Positions 32,976-41,764 of a DNA stretch of 64,000 bases are shown here, piece by piece. The DNA is from CAZNNH01 sp964574335 (GTDB lineage: Bacteria; Acidobacteriota; Vicinamibacteria; Fen-336). The stretch covers positions 3,234-67,233 of the forward strand of contig CAZNNH010000014.1 of assembly GCA_964574335.1 (NCBI GenBank), read 5' to 3'. The notes below the pieces were generated by a model. It was not told where the DNA came from, did not search any database, and saw only the letters and a program-made list of their open reading frames with translations. Within the stretch, counting starts at the first letter, position 1, and each line of letters begins with the position of its first letter. Both the position numbers and the translations under genes were made by a program.

Positions 32976-34211
32976 TCAGCGAGCCCCCGGCTCGAAGCCC
33001 CCAGCCTGCAGCACCTCGCAGGCCACCGAATGGACCTCCTCGGCGGTCACGGCGTCGAGGCATTCTGGCGGTTCTGGCCCGGCGCACTCGGGAGGCGGCC
33101 GTCGGATGAGGTTGCAGGGTGAGCACCAGAGCTCGTGGCGCACGATCCGATGGCGCGCGCCAGCCGGCGCCGAGAAGTAACGGGCGGGATCCGACGGGCC
33201 GAAGACGCTCACCGAAGGCGTGTCGGCCAGACAAGCCATGTGCATCGGCCCGGTATCCGGCGAGAGGAACAGGTCGAGCCCGCCGACCACCGAAAGCGTC
33301 TCCCGCACCGAGAGACGGCCGCTCAGATCGTAGGCGCGTCGGGGGAGCTGCCGACCCAGCTCCTCGGCCAGGGGACGATCGGCGATCGAGCCGGTGATAA
33401 GGATCTCCGCCCCATACTCCTCCTGAAGCCGGGCCGCCACCTGTCCCCACCGTGCCACCGGCCACTGCTTGATAAGGCGACCCCCGCTCGGATGAAGACC
33501 CACCCGAGGGCGACCGGTTCGGAGCGCGAGGTACTCGAACAGGCGCTCCGAGAAGCCCCGGTCGGCCTCGTCGAGCAGCGACACCGTCTCGGTGCCGGGC
33601 TCTCCGCCCACCGCGGTCGCCACCGCGCGACGGTTCTGGGTCACCCAGGAGACGGTCTCGTCGAGCGGCACCACGTCGGTGAGCAGGTACTCGCCGCCGG
33701 TGTTGGCATAGCCGACCCGCCGGCGTGCCCCGGTCAGCCACATCAGCAGCATCGCCCGGATGTCGCCCTGGAGGTCGATCGCCAGGTCGAGCTGCGCGGA
33801 GCGAAGCGCTCGGGCGCGCCCGAGGAGGTCGAGAAACGACGGGGCGCCTTCGGTGGCGCGGCCCATCCACGGCGCGCTCCAGACCAGCACCTCGTCCACC
33901 GGCGCCTGGCGCACGACTTCTTCGCTCCAGGCGCCCACCGCAAGCCGGATGCGGGCGCGAGGGAGCGCGGCCCGGAGGTCGGCGAGGGCCGGAAGGCACA
34001 TCAGGACGTCACCGATCCGGTCGAGTCTCAGCACCAGCACCTCGGCCGGGCCGGGAGCGGGCACCGCGGGTGCCGCCCGGCGCCACCGCCGGGCCAGCCC
34101 CAGCGTCAGCCGTCCGGGCAGGTCCGCCGCCCAGAGCAGGGCCCGCTCGCGCGGCTCGTAGACCCGATTGGTGGTACCGCTAACGGGCTTCCAGCGCTGC
34201 CGCTTGCTCAT
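32976..34211 (-). CDS. Glycosyltransferase family 9 (heptosyltransferase-like)
   Basis: A 411-residue GT-B enzyme of the ADP-heptose:LPS heptosyltransferase family. It has VLVLRLDRIGDVLMCLPALA near residue 58, DLAIDLQGDIRAMLLMWLTG, VGLHPSGGRLIKQWP and FLSPDTGPMHMACLADTPSV, then FGPSDPARYFSAP. A Cys-rich C-terminal stretch (CSPCN, PECAG, PECLD) is common in this group. The first 57 residues form a basic extension. The gene overlaps the upstream GT4 gene by 32 bases and is last in the long minus-strand run, converging on mprF. The acceptor may be lipid A core or another lipid-linked glycan. Confidence 0.9.
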   Translation of the reverse strand: MSKRQRWKPVSGTTNRVYEPRERALLWAADLPGRLTLGLARRWRRAAPAVPAPGPAEVLVLRLDRIGDVLMCLPALADLRAALPRARIRLAVGAWSEEVVRQAPVDEVLVWSAPWMGRATEGAPSFLDLLGRARALRSAQLDLAIDLQGDIRAMLLMWLTGARRRVGYANTGGEYLLTDVVPLDETVSWVTQNRRAVATAVGGEPGTETVSLLDEADRGFSERLFEYLALRTGRPRVGLHPSGGRLIKQWPVARWGQVAARLQEEYGAEILITGSIADRPLAEELGRQLPRRAYDLSGRLSVRETLSVVGGLDLFLSPDTGPMHMACLADTPSVSVFGPSDPARYFSAPAGARHRIVRHELWCSPCNLIRRPPPECAGPEPPECLDAVTAEEVHSVACEVLQAGGFEPGAR

Positions 34212-35391
34212 AGCAACTCTCGAAGGCCAAAGCCGCTGTGTCCCAGCCGAGCTTCTCGAGGGCGGTGAGCCGTGCCGCCTGACCGAGCCGCGCGCGGGTG
34301 TCGGGCTCGGCGGCGAGCCGGCGCAGGGCCCTCGCCAGCGAGTCGGGGTCCCGCTCCGGGACCAGCAGCCCGTTGTGGCCGTCGATCACCACGTCCGGGA
34401 TCCCGGCCACCTGCGAGGCCACCACCGGCCTTCCCGCCGCCATCGCCTCGAGCAGCACGTTGGGGAGGCCGTCGACGTTGCCGGCCCGGTCGACCACCGA
34501 GGGGACCGCCACCGCGTCGGCCGCGGCCAGCGTCGCGGCCAGCAGCTCCCGCTCCAGCTTGCCGAGGAGCCGAACCCGGGCTCCGCGCGCCGCCGCCAGA
34601 CCCACCAGCTCCTGGTGCAGGTCGCCGTCGCCCGCGATCAGCACCTGTATCTCCGGGGTCTGGGCCGCCGCCTCGATCAGGTAGCGGAACCCCTTCTTCT
34701 CCACCAACCGGCCCACCGCCAGCACCAGGAAGGTCTCGCTGTCGACACCGAGCCGCTCGCGCACCTGGCCGGCGGGGAGGCCGGGCGAAAACTGCGTCGT
34801 GTCCACGCCGTAGGGGATGGTCCGGGTCCTCGCCGGAGGCGCGCCCAGGGCGAGCGCCCGGCGCGCCAGCTCTTCGCTGCAGGCGGTCACCGCCCCGGCG
34901 CGCTCCAGGGTGCCCCGAGAGAGGGACCGGGCGAGGCGCAGTCGTTCGGCGACGAACACGTCGCTGCCGTGCAGGCTGACCACCAGCGGCGTGGCGTGGG
35001 CCACCGCCAGGTCGGAGACCAGCACCGCGTTCGGGACCAGCCAATGGGCGTGGAGCACGCCGTAGCGGCGCTGCCGCAGCAGGCTGGCCACGGTACGTCG
35101 CAACGAGAAGGCGACCAGCGGCGCCAGCAGGTAGACGAGGGGCCTCACCCGCACGTCCGCCTCCAGGCTCTGGGCATAGCCCCACAGGCACCAGGCGTCG
35201 AGAGGAGCGTAGCGGTAGGCGTGGAAGCGGACCGGCTCGTCCGGTGAGCGGCGAAGCTCCGGGTGGTGGGGCAGAACCACGTCCACCCGGTGGCCGCGCG
35301 CGGCCACCGAGCGAGCGATCGACTCGATGAAGGGCGCGGTCACGTCGCCCGGGTACTTGGGGTACGACGACGTGACCATGAGCACGTTCAT
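34180..35391 (-). CDS. Glycosyltransferase family 4
   Basis: A 403-residue GT4 enzyme beginning MNVLMVTSSYPKYPGDVTAP. Further motifs are VLHAHWLVPNAVLVSDLAVA, VVSLHGSDVFVAERLRLA, IPYGVDTTQFSPGLPAG, LVLAVGRLVEKKGFRYLIEA and NVDGLPNVLLEAMAAGRPVV, all standard for the family. The ATG at 35391 is preferred over the GTG at 35403 because it gives the usual beginning. It lies 36 bases after the GT2 gene and overlaps the GT9 gene. Confidence 0.9.
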   Translation of the reverse strand: MNVLMVTSSYPKYPGDVTAPFIESIARSVAARGHRVDVVLPHHPELRRSPDEPVRFHAYRYAPLDAWCLWGYAQSLEADVRVRPLVYLLAPLVAFSLRRTVASLLRQRRYGVLHAHWLVPNAVLVSDLAVAHATPLVVSLHGSDVFVAERLRLARSLSRGTLERAGAVTACSEELARRALALGAPPARTRTIPYGVDTTQFSPGLPAGQVRERLGVDSETFLVLAVGRLVEKKGFRYLIEAAAQTPEIQVLIAGDGDLHQELVGLAAARGARVRLLGKLERELLAATLAAADAVAVPSVVDRAGNVDGLPNVLLEAMAAGRPVVASQVAGIPDVVIDGHNGLLVPERDPDSLARALRRLAAEPDTRARLGQAARLTALEKLGWDTAALAFESCYEQAAALEAR

Positions 35392-35427
35392 GGGTTCGAC
35401 CACGGGCGGCCCTGTCGCCCCAAGGGC

Positions 35428-36201
35428 TCAGCCGTTTTCGGGGCTCTCAGGCGAAGGGCCAGCGTCGGCGCGCCGCTTGGGGCGCCACCCGTAGCGGAAG
35501 CGCAGCAAGGCGAAGTTGAGGAGGGCCATGTAGATCTCTTCCGTGCTCAGCTTCGAGGCGGCGCGCCGCCGGTTGCGGAAGTGGATGGGTACCTCGCCGA
35601 GGCGGAAGCCGTGGATCCAGGCCTGGTAGGCCATCTCCCCGTGGACCACGTAGCCCTTGATCTTGATCCGATCGAGCTCGACGGCCTCCAGGACCTCACG
35701 CCGATAGCCCCGGTAGCCGCTGGTGGTGTCGCGTACCGGGATCCCCGCCACCAGGGCGATGTACCGGTTGGCCAGCCACGACAGCGCGGCCCGCGTCACC
35801 CCCCACTCGGAGGTACCCCCGCCCGGGACGTACCGGGAGCCGATCACCATGTCGTGGGTCTTCAGCTTCTCCAGGAACTTCGGGACCTCGTTCGGATGGT
35901 GGGAGAAGTCGGCGTCCATCTCGAACAGGAACCGGTAACCGGCCGGGTCGGCCAGTCCCAGCCGGAACGCGGCGAGCACGGCTGCCCCGCGCCCGCCCTT
36001 CTGGCCGCGCTCGAGCAGCCGCACCCGCTTCGGATGCGCCGCTTCCAGCTCCCGGACCGCGTCGCCGGTGCCGTCCGGGCTGCCGTCGTCAGCCACCCAC
36101 ACGTCGATCTGCTCGCCCTGAGCCAGCAGGCCCTCGACGAGCGGAGCGATGTTCTGGCGCTCGTTGTAGGTGGGGACGACGATCAGGACTCGGTCGGCTA
36201 T
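35428..36201 (-). CDS. Glycosyltransferase family 2, DPM1-like, apparent ATA start
   Basis: A 257-residue dolichyl-phosphate-mannose-synthase-like enzyme that would put a sugar on polyprenyl phosphate. From 36201 it reads IADRVLIVVPTYNERQNIAP, the canonical GT2 beginning. VWVADDGSPDGTG, FLFEMDADFSHHPNEVP and VIGSRYVPGGGTSEWG follow. The first ordinary start codon in frame is GTG 36102, which would delete the first strand and the nucleotide-binding PTYNE. The ATA at 36201-36199 overlaps the upstream TAG as ATAG and follows GGGGGTGAG, so initiation there, or a sequence error, must be assumed. A Lys/Arg-rich C-terminus ends the protein; no membrane segment is seen. Confidence 0.82.
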   Translation of the reverse strand: MADRVLIVVPTYNERQNIAPLVEGLLAQGEQIDVWVADDGSPDGTGDAVRELEAAHPKRVRLLERGQKGGRGAAVLAAFRLGLADPAGYRFLFEMDADFSHHPNEVPKFLEKLKTHDMVIGSRYVPGGGTSEWGVTRAALSWLANRYIALVAGIPVRDTTSGYRGYRREVLEAVELDRIKIKGYVVHGEMAYQAWIHGFRLGEVPIHFRNRRRAASKLSTEEIYMALLNFALLRFRYGWRPKRRADAGPSPESPENG

Positions 36202-38822
36202 GGCTCACCCCCAGCTTCCGGGGGCGGGATTCTACCATCGGTGAACGGCTCGCCGTCTCCCACCTCGATGCGGTCGACCATCACGCCGAGGTCCCGGGGA
36301 TCGTCCGACCCCGGCAGGACGTTGACCGGTCGCCAGGCGGGGACATCGAGCCGGAGCACGAGAGGATCGGGCGGGTTCGAGGGAAGGGCGAAGGTGTAGG
36401 TCTCCCATTCGGGCCCGGCCACCAGCCGTCCGAGCACGATCCCAGAGAGCGACACGGTGACCGGCGCCGGGTCGGGCCGGTGCTGCGCCGCCGTGGTGAT
36501 GGACAACCAGCTCTTGCCGCGAGCGCCGGGCAGGTAGACCGAGCCACAGGTCCCGGTCCATCGGTACGTGCGCCCCGCCGCCCCTTCCTTGTCGTAGAAG
36601 CCGGAGACCTGGAAGTCGTCGGTCCCCCCGGAAGCCGGTCCGGCCCGAGATCCGCCGATGTCCAGCTCCGGCAGCGGCGGCACCTTGAGCTCGGCGGGCG
36701 GCACCACCCGCGACAGCGAGAACTGCAGGGAGCGGATCTCGGGCCGGTCCGGCCTCCGGTTGTAGGCGTACCACTCGGTGGTGAAGAACACCGGCGACTC
36801 GAGGTGCTGGAGGAACAGCCCGCACAGGTCGGTGCGGTAGGTGTGGACGAAGTAGATGTTGCGGTACCGGTGGCGCCAGGTCTCCACCAGATGCTGAAGC
36901 CGCTCCGGGTCCGGGTCGAAGCGGGCCAGCTCGATGATGTTGACGCCGTAGGCGGCCCAGAGCGGCAGCGACAGCAGGTGGACGCTCTTCGGCTGCTCGA
37001 AGATCACCACGTCCTCGGGTCCGAAGCGGCGGGCGATCTCGCGCACGAAGCCCACCGAGCCGCGCCAGTCCACGTAGCCGACGATCTTGCGGGTCTCCTG
37101 AGCGAAGCTCACCACCAATCCGCCGAGGAGCAGCGATGCCAGAAGCCGCCGGCCGGTGCCGTGGGACCACAACCCGACCAGGAAGCGTGCCGCCAGCGCC
37201 AAGATGAAGGGGACCGCCACCGGCAGGAACCGGCGGAACGCGAACGGGTAGTCGTTGAAGACCCGGATCTTGTAGAGGTAGAAACCCGACAGCGTGGCGG
37301 CCAGCAGCAGCGGGAACAAGAGACGCGGCTGGTGCCGGCGCAGGACCTGGACCAGCCCCAGCAGCCCGAGCGCCAGGCCCAGCGGGCTCAGCACCCAGCC
37401 CAGGCGTACCAGGGCCTGGGCGTCGTGAGCGGCCAGCCGCCGGAAGCCCAGCTCCTGCAGCCAGTGCCGCAACAGCGGATCGGCGAGCGTGGTGCCCGGA
37501 AGGTTGCCGTCGCCGCCCGCCCACGCCGACAGGCGTGGCCGCATGAAGTAGGCGTAGACGGCCAGCAGTACCAGCGTCGCCACCAGCAGACGGCGCAAGA
37601 GCCGGGCGCGGGGCCCGCACCCGGCCACGATGGCGGGTCCCAGACGGTCGGCCACCGCCAGCACCGCCAACCCGGCTGCGGCCAGAGCCGCCCAAGCGGC
37701 GGGCGGCAGCCGCCAGTAGGGCCGGTTGAGGATCTCCTGGACGTACTTGGGTGCGAAGAGCAGCCCGTGGGCGGCCGCGTGCGCGGCGAGCAGCAGGAAC
37801 GGGACCAGGAGAGGCGTGGTTGCCTTCCAGTCGAGGCCTCGCTGCGCGCGGCGCACGGCCAGGAAAACCCCGATGGGGAGCACGACCAGCACGCTGTCGA
37901 TGCGCACCAGCAGGGTGAGCCCGAAAGCAGCGCCCGCCAGCGCACCGAAGGCGGCGGAGCCGCGCTCCTCCCACAAGACGAAGGCGAACAAGCCGAGGAA
38001 GATCAGGAACTGAGACATCCCCTCGGAGACGGGGTATCGGCCGAACCAAACCTGGAGCACGTTGAGGTTCAGCAGCAGGGCCGCCAGCAGGGCGGTGGGC
38101 TCTCCGAACAGCCTCCGGAAGGTGAAGAAGACGCCGAGGACGCCCAGCACGCCGAAGACGCAGGGGGTGGCCAGCGCCCCCTTGAGGCCCATCGACTGGA
38201 AGAGGTAGGCGCCGAAGGCGGGGAAGAGGTGGAAGAACTGGGGGAAGACCCGGCCGCTCCTCGGGCTCTCCAGGTCGAATCCCATGAACCGCGACCAGGA
38301 GAAAGGAGGCTTCTCGGGGTGGCGGAAGAAGAGCGAGACGTCCTGCTCTGGCACGGAGAGCACCACGGGGTCGGTGTAGGCGAGATGTCCGCTGCGGGCG
38401 ATGATCCCCATCGCCGCCACGTAGGCCCCGGGATCGCGTCCGCCCACGATGTACTCGCTGGGGCGCGCCTGCAGGGCCAGCGCCGAGACTAGCACCAGGG
38501 TGGCCGGGAGCAGCGAGCGCAGGCCGCTCGATCGGCGCCACGGCCGACCCAGGCGGCGTCTCCCGAGAAGCGCTCCCAGCACGCAGGCGGCCGCCAGGGC
38601 GGTGCCGGCGGTCCGCATCGAGAACCGGCCGAGCTCCGAGAGCAGGAGGCCCAGCCAGGCGGAGAGGGCGACGCTCTGCCCGACGGCCAGGAAGAGGGCT
38701 TCGTCGAGGCGGAGCGACTCCCGGTCCTCGCGCGACAGCAGGGCGAGCAGGAGCGCCCCGGGCACCAGCACCAAGAACAGGCCGAGCAGCACGGCGAGAG
38801 GTGTCGGCATCGGCCTCAGCAC
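36198..38822 (-). CDS. Large membrane protein, GT-C glycosyltransferase-like
   Basis: An 874-residue protein. About 13 membrane segments lie in residues 1-580; the soluble part of about 290 residues that follows ends in a beta-rich region (PVTVSLSGIVLGRLVAGPEW). The first external loop contains EYIVGGRDPGAYVAAMGIIA, the position where GT-C enzymes hold catalytic acidic residues. Also seen are QVWFGRYPVSEGMSQFLIFL and a late FAFRRFLPVAVPFILAL. It probably transfers a sugar from a polyprenyl-phosphate donor, consistent with the DPM1-like gene immediately downstream, which could make that donor. GTG 38822 and ATG 38810 are both possible starts. Confidence 0.72.
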   Translation of the reverse strand: MLRPMPTPLAVLLGLFLVLVPGALLLALLSREDRESLRLDEALFLAVGQSVALSAWLGLLLSELGRFSMRTAGTALAAACVLGALLGRRRLGRPWRRSSGLRSLLPATLVLVSALALQARPSEYIVGGRDPGAYVAAMGIIARSGHLAYTDPVVLSVPEQDVSLFFRHPEKPPFSWSRFMGFDLESPRSGRVFPQFFHLFPAFGAYLFQSMGLKGALATPCVFGVLGVLGVFFTFRRLFGEPTALLAALLLNLNVLQVWFGRYPVSEGMSQFLIFLGLFAFVLWEERGSAAFGALAGAAFGLTLLVRIDSVLVVLPIGVFLAVRRAQRGLDWKATTPLLVPFLLLAAHAAAHGLLFAPKYVQEILNRPYWRLPPAAWAALAAAGLAVLAVADRLGPAIVAGCGPRARLLRRLLVATLVLLAVYAYFMRPRLSAWAGGDGNLPGTTLADPLLRHWLQELGFRRLAAHDAQALVRLGWVLSPLGLALGLLGLVQVLRRHQPRLLFPLLLAATLSGFYLYKIRVFNDYPFAFRRFLPVAVPFILALAARFLVGLWSHGTGRRLLASLLLGGLVVSFAQETRKIVGYVDWRGSVGFVREIARRFGPEDVVIFEQPKSVHLLSLPLWAAYGVNIIELARFDPDPERLQHLVETWRHRYRNIYFVHTYRTDLCGLFLQHLESPVFFTTEWYAYNRRPDRPEIRSLQFSLSRVVPPAELKVPPLPELDIGGSRAGPASGGTDDFQVSGFYDKEGAAGRTYRWTGTCGSVYLPGARGKSWLSITTAAQHRPDPAPVTVSLSGIVLGRLVAGPEWETYTFALPSNPPDPLVLRLDVPAWRPVNVLPGSDDPRDLGVMVDRIEVGDGEPFTDGRIPPPEAGGEP

Positions 38823-38867
38823 TGGGCTCCCCGCCCGGCTCCGATCCGGGTCGACAAACGGCGCCCC

Positions 38868-39971
38868 CTAGCCGAGCTCGCGCACCGCACCAGCCACCCG
38901 TCGCACCTGCTCGTCGGTCAAGTGGGGGTGGAGCGGCAGCGAGAGGATCTCCGACGCGGCACGCTCGGCCACCGGGAAATCCCCGGGACGACCCCCCAGC
39001 TCGGCGAAGGCCGGCTGCAGGTGGAGGGGGAGCGGGTAGTGAACCAGCGTCCCCACTCCGGCCGCCGCCAGGCGCCTGGCCAGCTGGTCGCGTTGCGGGT
39101 GGCGCACCACGAAGAGGTGATAGACGGCGCGCGCGTACGCTTGCTCCTCGGGCAGCCGCAGCGCGGCCTCCCTCAGCTCCTCGAGGTAGATCTTGGCCAG
39201 GGCCCGGCGCCGCTCGGTCCAGGCCTCGAGGTGAAGGAGGTGGGTCCGGAGGATCGCCGCCTGCAGCTCGTCGAGGCGGCTGTTGGTCCCGGGCAGCTCG
39301 TGTCGGTATCGATCGATCTGCCCGCCGTTGCGGAGCCGCCGCAGGGTTGTGGCCCGAGCCGGGTCGTCGACCAGCACCGCGCCCCCGTCGCCGAGCGCCC
39401 CGAGGTTCTTGGTGGGGTAGAAGGAGAGCGCGCCGATCCCTCCCCGGACCCCTACCGGCCGGCCCTTGTAGCGCGCGCCGTGGGCCTGGCAGGCATCCTC
39501 GACGAGCACCAGCGACCGACGTTTGGCGAGGTCCAGGAAGGGGTCCAGGTCGACCGGGTGCCCGTAGAGGTGCACCGGCAGGATCGCTCGGGTCCGGGGA
39601 CCGACGGCCCGCTCCGCCGCCTCGGGAGTCAGGTTGAGCGTGCGGTCGTCGACGTCGGCAAACACCGGTCGAGCCCCCAACCGCCGGATGGCGAGGGCGG
39701 TGAAGGCCGCGGTCAACGGGGTCGTGATCACCTCGTCCCCCGGTCCAACTCCCATCACCTCGAGGGCCAGCGCCAGCGCATCGGTGCCGTTCGCGACGCC
39801 GACGGCATCCGGCACGCCCAGGTGGTGGGCCAGCTCCCTCTCGAACGCTTCCACCTCGGGCCCCAGGATGAACCAGCCGGAGTCGAGCACCCGGGTGATC
39901 GCGGCGTCCAGCTCGGGCCGGATCGCGCGCACCTGGAGCCCGAGGTCGACGAAGGGAATGGGCGGAGTCAC
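38868..39971 (-). CDS. DegT/DnrJ/EryC1/StrS aminotransferase
   Basis: A 367-residue PLP-dependent sugar aminotransferase. The Schiff-base Lys is in SFYPTKNLGALGDGGA. Other family signatures are IPFVDLGLQVRAIRPELDAA, VGVANGTDALALALEVMGVG, DEVITTPLTAAFTALAIRR, VLVEDACQAHGARYKGR and TNSRLDELQAAILRTHL. It would convert a 3- or 4-keto nucleotide sugar to an amino sugar. The start is GTG 39971, overlapping the epimerase stop (GTGA). It might supply an amino sugar for nonulosonic acid or for the glycan of this second block. Confidence 0.92.
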   Translation of the reverse strand: MTPPIPFVDLGLQVRAIRPELDAAITRVLDSGWFILGPEVEAFERELAHHLGVPDAVGVANGTDALALALEVMGVGPGDEVITTPLTAAFTALAIRRLGARPVFADVDDRTLNLTPEAAERAVGPRTRAILPVHLYGHPVDLDPFLDLAKRRSLVLVEDACQAHGARYKGRPVGVRGGIGALSFYPTKNLGALGDGGAVLVDDPARATTLRRLRNGGQIDRYRHELPGTNSRLDELQAAILRTHLLHLEAWTERRRALAKIYLEELREAALRLPEEQAYARAVYHLFVVRHPQRDQLARRLAAAGVGTLVHYPLPLHLQPAFAELGGRPGDFPVAERAASEILSLPLHPHLTDEQVRRVAGAVRELG

Positions 39972-40957
39972 AGGTAGTGCTCTCGGTGCTGCTCGTAGTA
40001 GTGGATGGTGCGCTCCAGCCCCTCGCGCAGCGAGACCTTGGGCGACCAGCCGAGGCTCTCCCGGACCTTGCGGGTGTCGGCGTGGAAGTCGCCGATGTCG
40101 ATCCGCTTTCGCTCGTCCGGGAACGGTGTCAGCCGATAGCTGCCCCGGCCCGCCAGCTCGATCATCATCGTCACCAGGTCGAGCAGGCTCACCGGGGCCT
40201 CGCCGCCCAGGTTGAAGACCTCGCCGTCGGCGGCGTCCATCGCCCCCGCCCGCAGCAGCGCGTCCACCACGTCGTCCACGTAGTCGAAGTCGCGTCGCTG
40301 CTGGCCGTCTCCGAAGAGCTGGATCTCCTCGTTCACGATCACCTGGCGCAGGAACCAGCCGATGAAGCCCTGGCGGTTGTGCCGGATCAGCTGGCGCGGC
40401 CCATACGTGTTGGTGAGGCGGAGCGACGTGGCCCGGATCCCGTAGACGCGGTGGTAGACGAGATGGTACAGCTCACCCGAGATCTTGTTGATGCCGTTGA
40501 CGTCGGTGGGCTGAAGCGGGTGCTTCTCGTCGACCGGCAGGTACCGGGGCTTGCCGTAGATCTGTCGGGTACCGGCGTAGACGATCTTGAGCTCCGGGTT
40601 GCCCTTGCGCACCGCCTCGAGGATCCAGAGCTGGCTTCGACAGTTGATCTCCAGGTCGGTGAACGGGTCGGTCATCGAGTCGAGGTGACTGATCTGACCG
40701 GCCAGGTTGAACAGGACCTCTTGGTCCCGGACCAGGTACTCCATGCCGTGTCCGCGCACGTCCGCGATGTTGACGCGCACCCGGTCCTCGTAGCCCGCCA
40801 GGTTGAAGAGGTTCCCCCCGTAGTCGGGGAGCAGGCTGTCGACCGCCACCACGGCCGCGCCCAGGTCGGCCAGGGCCCGGCACAGGTTCGATCCGATGAA
40901 CCCCAGCCCGCCGGTGACCAGGACCTTGCGGCCGCGGTAGAAATCGCGATGATCCAA
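39968..40957 (-). CDS. NAD-dependent epimerase/dehydratase with altered catalytic Tyr position
   Basis: A 329-residue extended SDR. NAD binding is by KVLVTGGLGFIGSNLCRALA, the acidic residue is in VVAVDSLLPDYGG, and the serine/threonine region is VYAGTRQIYGKPRYLPVDE. Where family members have YxxxK, this protein has TDVNGINKISGELYH: Lys is present, but the position four residues before it is Asn. The substrate domain (LRLTNTYGPRQLIRHNRQGF, FGDGQQRRDFDYVDDVVDAL) is well kept. It may be an epimerase with another general base. It starts at TTG 40957 with GAGGG upstream. Confidence 0.85.
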   Translation of the reverse strand: MDHRDFYRGRKVLVTGGLGFIGSNLCRALADLGAAVVAVDSLLPDYGGNLFNLAGYEDRVRVNIADVRGHGMEYLVRDQEVLFNLAGQISHLDSMTDPFTDLEINCRSQLWILEAVRKGNPELKIVYAGTRQIYGKPRYLPVDEKHPLQPTDVNGINKISGELYHLVYHRVYGIRATSLRLTNTYGPRQLIRHNRQGFIGWFLRQVIVNEEIQLFGDGQQRRDFDYVDDVVDALLRAGAMDAADGEVFNLGGEAPVSLLDLVTMMIELAGRGSYRLTPFPDERKRIDIGDFHADTRKVRESLGWSPKVSLREGLERTIHYYEQHREHYL

Positions 40958-40963
40958 AGGCCC

Positions 40964-41701
40964 TCAGTCCCCCGTTGCCGAGGACAGGCGGGGACGTTGC
41001 ACCACCAGCTCCCACCACAGCTTGGCCAGGTCGAGCAGCGTGCGGGCCACCCGTGGGAAGTTGAAGAACTGGCTCTTGCCGTAGGTGCGGTGGTAGTGGT
41101 GGACCGGCACCTGGGCGATCCGGAAGCCGTGGTCCTGGACCTTCTTCATCAGCTCGACGCAGATCACGCCGGAGGAGCGAGAAAGCGCCACCTTGTCGAG
41201 GACCCGGCGTCGGATCAGCCGGAAGTCGCAGTCGACGTCGCGGACGCGCAGGCCGAAGGCGAGCTTTACGAACCAGTGATACAGGCGACCGATCACGATC
41301 CGGTGGAGGGGGTCCGAGCGGCCGATCTTATAGCCGTTGACGAAATCCACGGTCGCCCCCATCGCGGCGTGCAGACCGAGAAGCTCGCGGGGGTCGTACT
41401 GGGCGTCGCCGTCGGTGTAGAAGACCAGCTCCCGGGACGCCGTCGCGAAGCCGGTGCGGAGCGCTCCCCCGTAGCCGCGGTTCGTCTCGTGGTGGACCAC
41501 CTTGAGCCAGGGGAAGTGGAGTGCCATCTCGTCGAGCAGCTCACCGGTGTGGTCCGGGCTGCCGTCGTCGACCACGATCACCTCGTAGTCGTCGGTGAGC
41601 TGACGCACCGTCATGTGGGCCACCAGCACCAGGCTGGCGATGGTCCCGGCGTCGCGATAGGCCGGAAAGAAGACGGAGATGCTGGGGCGGGGGGCGGTCA
41701 C
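40964..41701 (-). CDS. Glycosyltransferase family 2
   Basis: A 245-residue GT2 enzyme without membrane segments. Motifs are ISVFFPAYRDAGTIASLVLV, YEVIVVDDGSPDHTGELLDE, RGYGGALRTGFATASRELVF and the DxD in TDGDAQYDPRELLGL, then VDCDFRLIRRRVLDKV. The likely role is transfer of a sugar to polyprenyl phosphate or to a lipid-linked glycan. It starts at GTG 41701, 63 bases after the YfhO-like gene, and ends six bases before the epimerase gene. Confidence 0.9.
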   Translation of the reverse strand: MTAPRPSISVFFPAYRDAGTIASLVLVAHMTVRQLTDDYEVIVVDDGSPDHTGELLDEMALHFPWLKVVHHETNRGYGGALRTGFATASRELVFYTDGDAQYDPRELLGLHAAMGATVDFVNGYKIGRSDPLHRIVIGRLYHWFVKLAFGLRVRDVDCDFRLIRRRVLDKVALSRSSGVICVELMKKVQDHGFRIAQVPVHHYHRTYGKSQFFNFPRVARTLLDLAKLWWELVVQRPRLSSATGD

Positions 41702-41764
41702 GCTCTCGGTTCCCTCGACAGGCGCTGACGAGCGAAGGACCGTAGCATGCCCGCCGTTTGAGGG

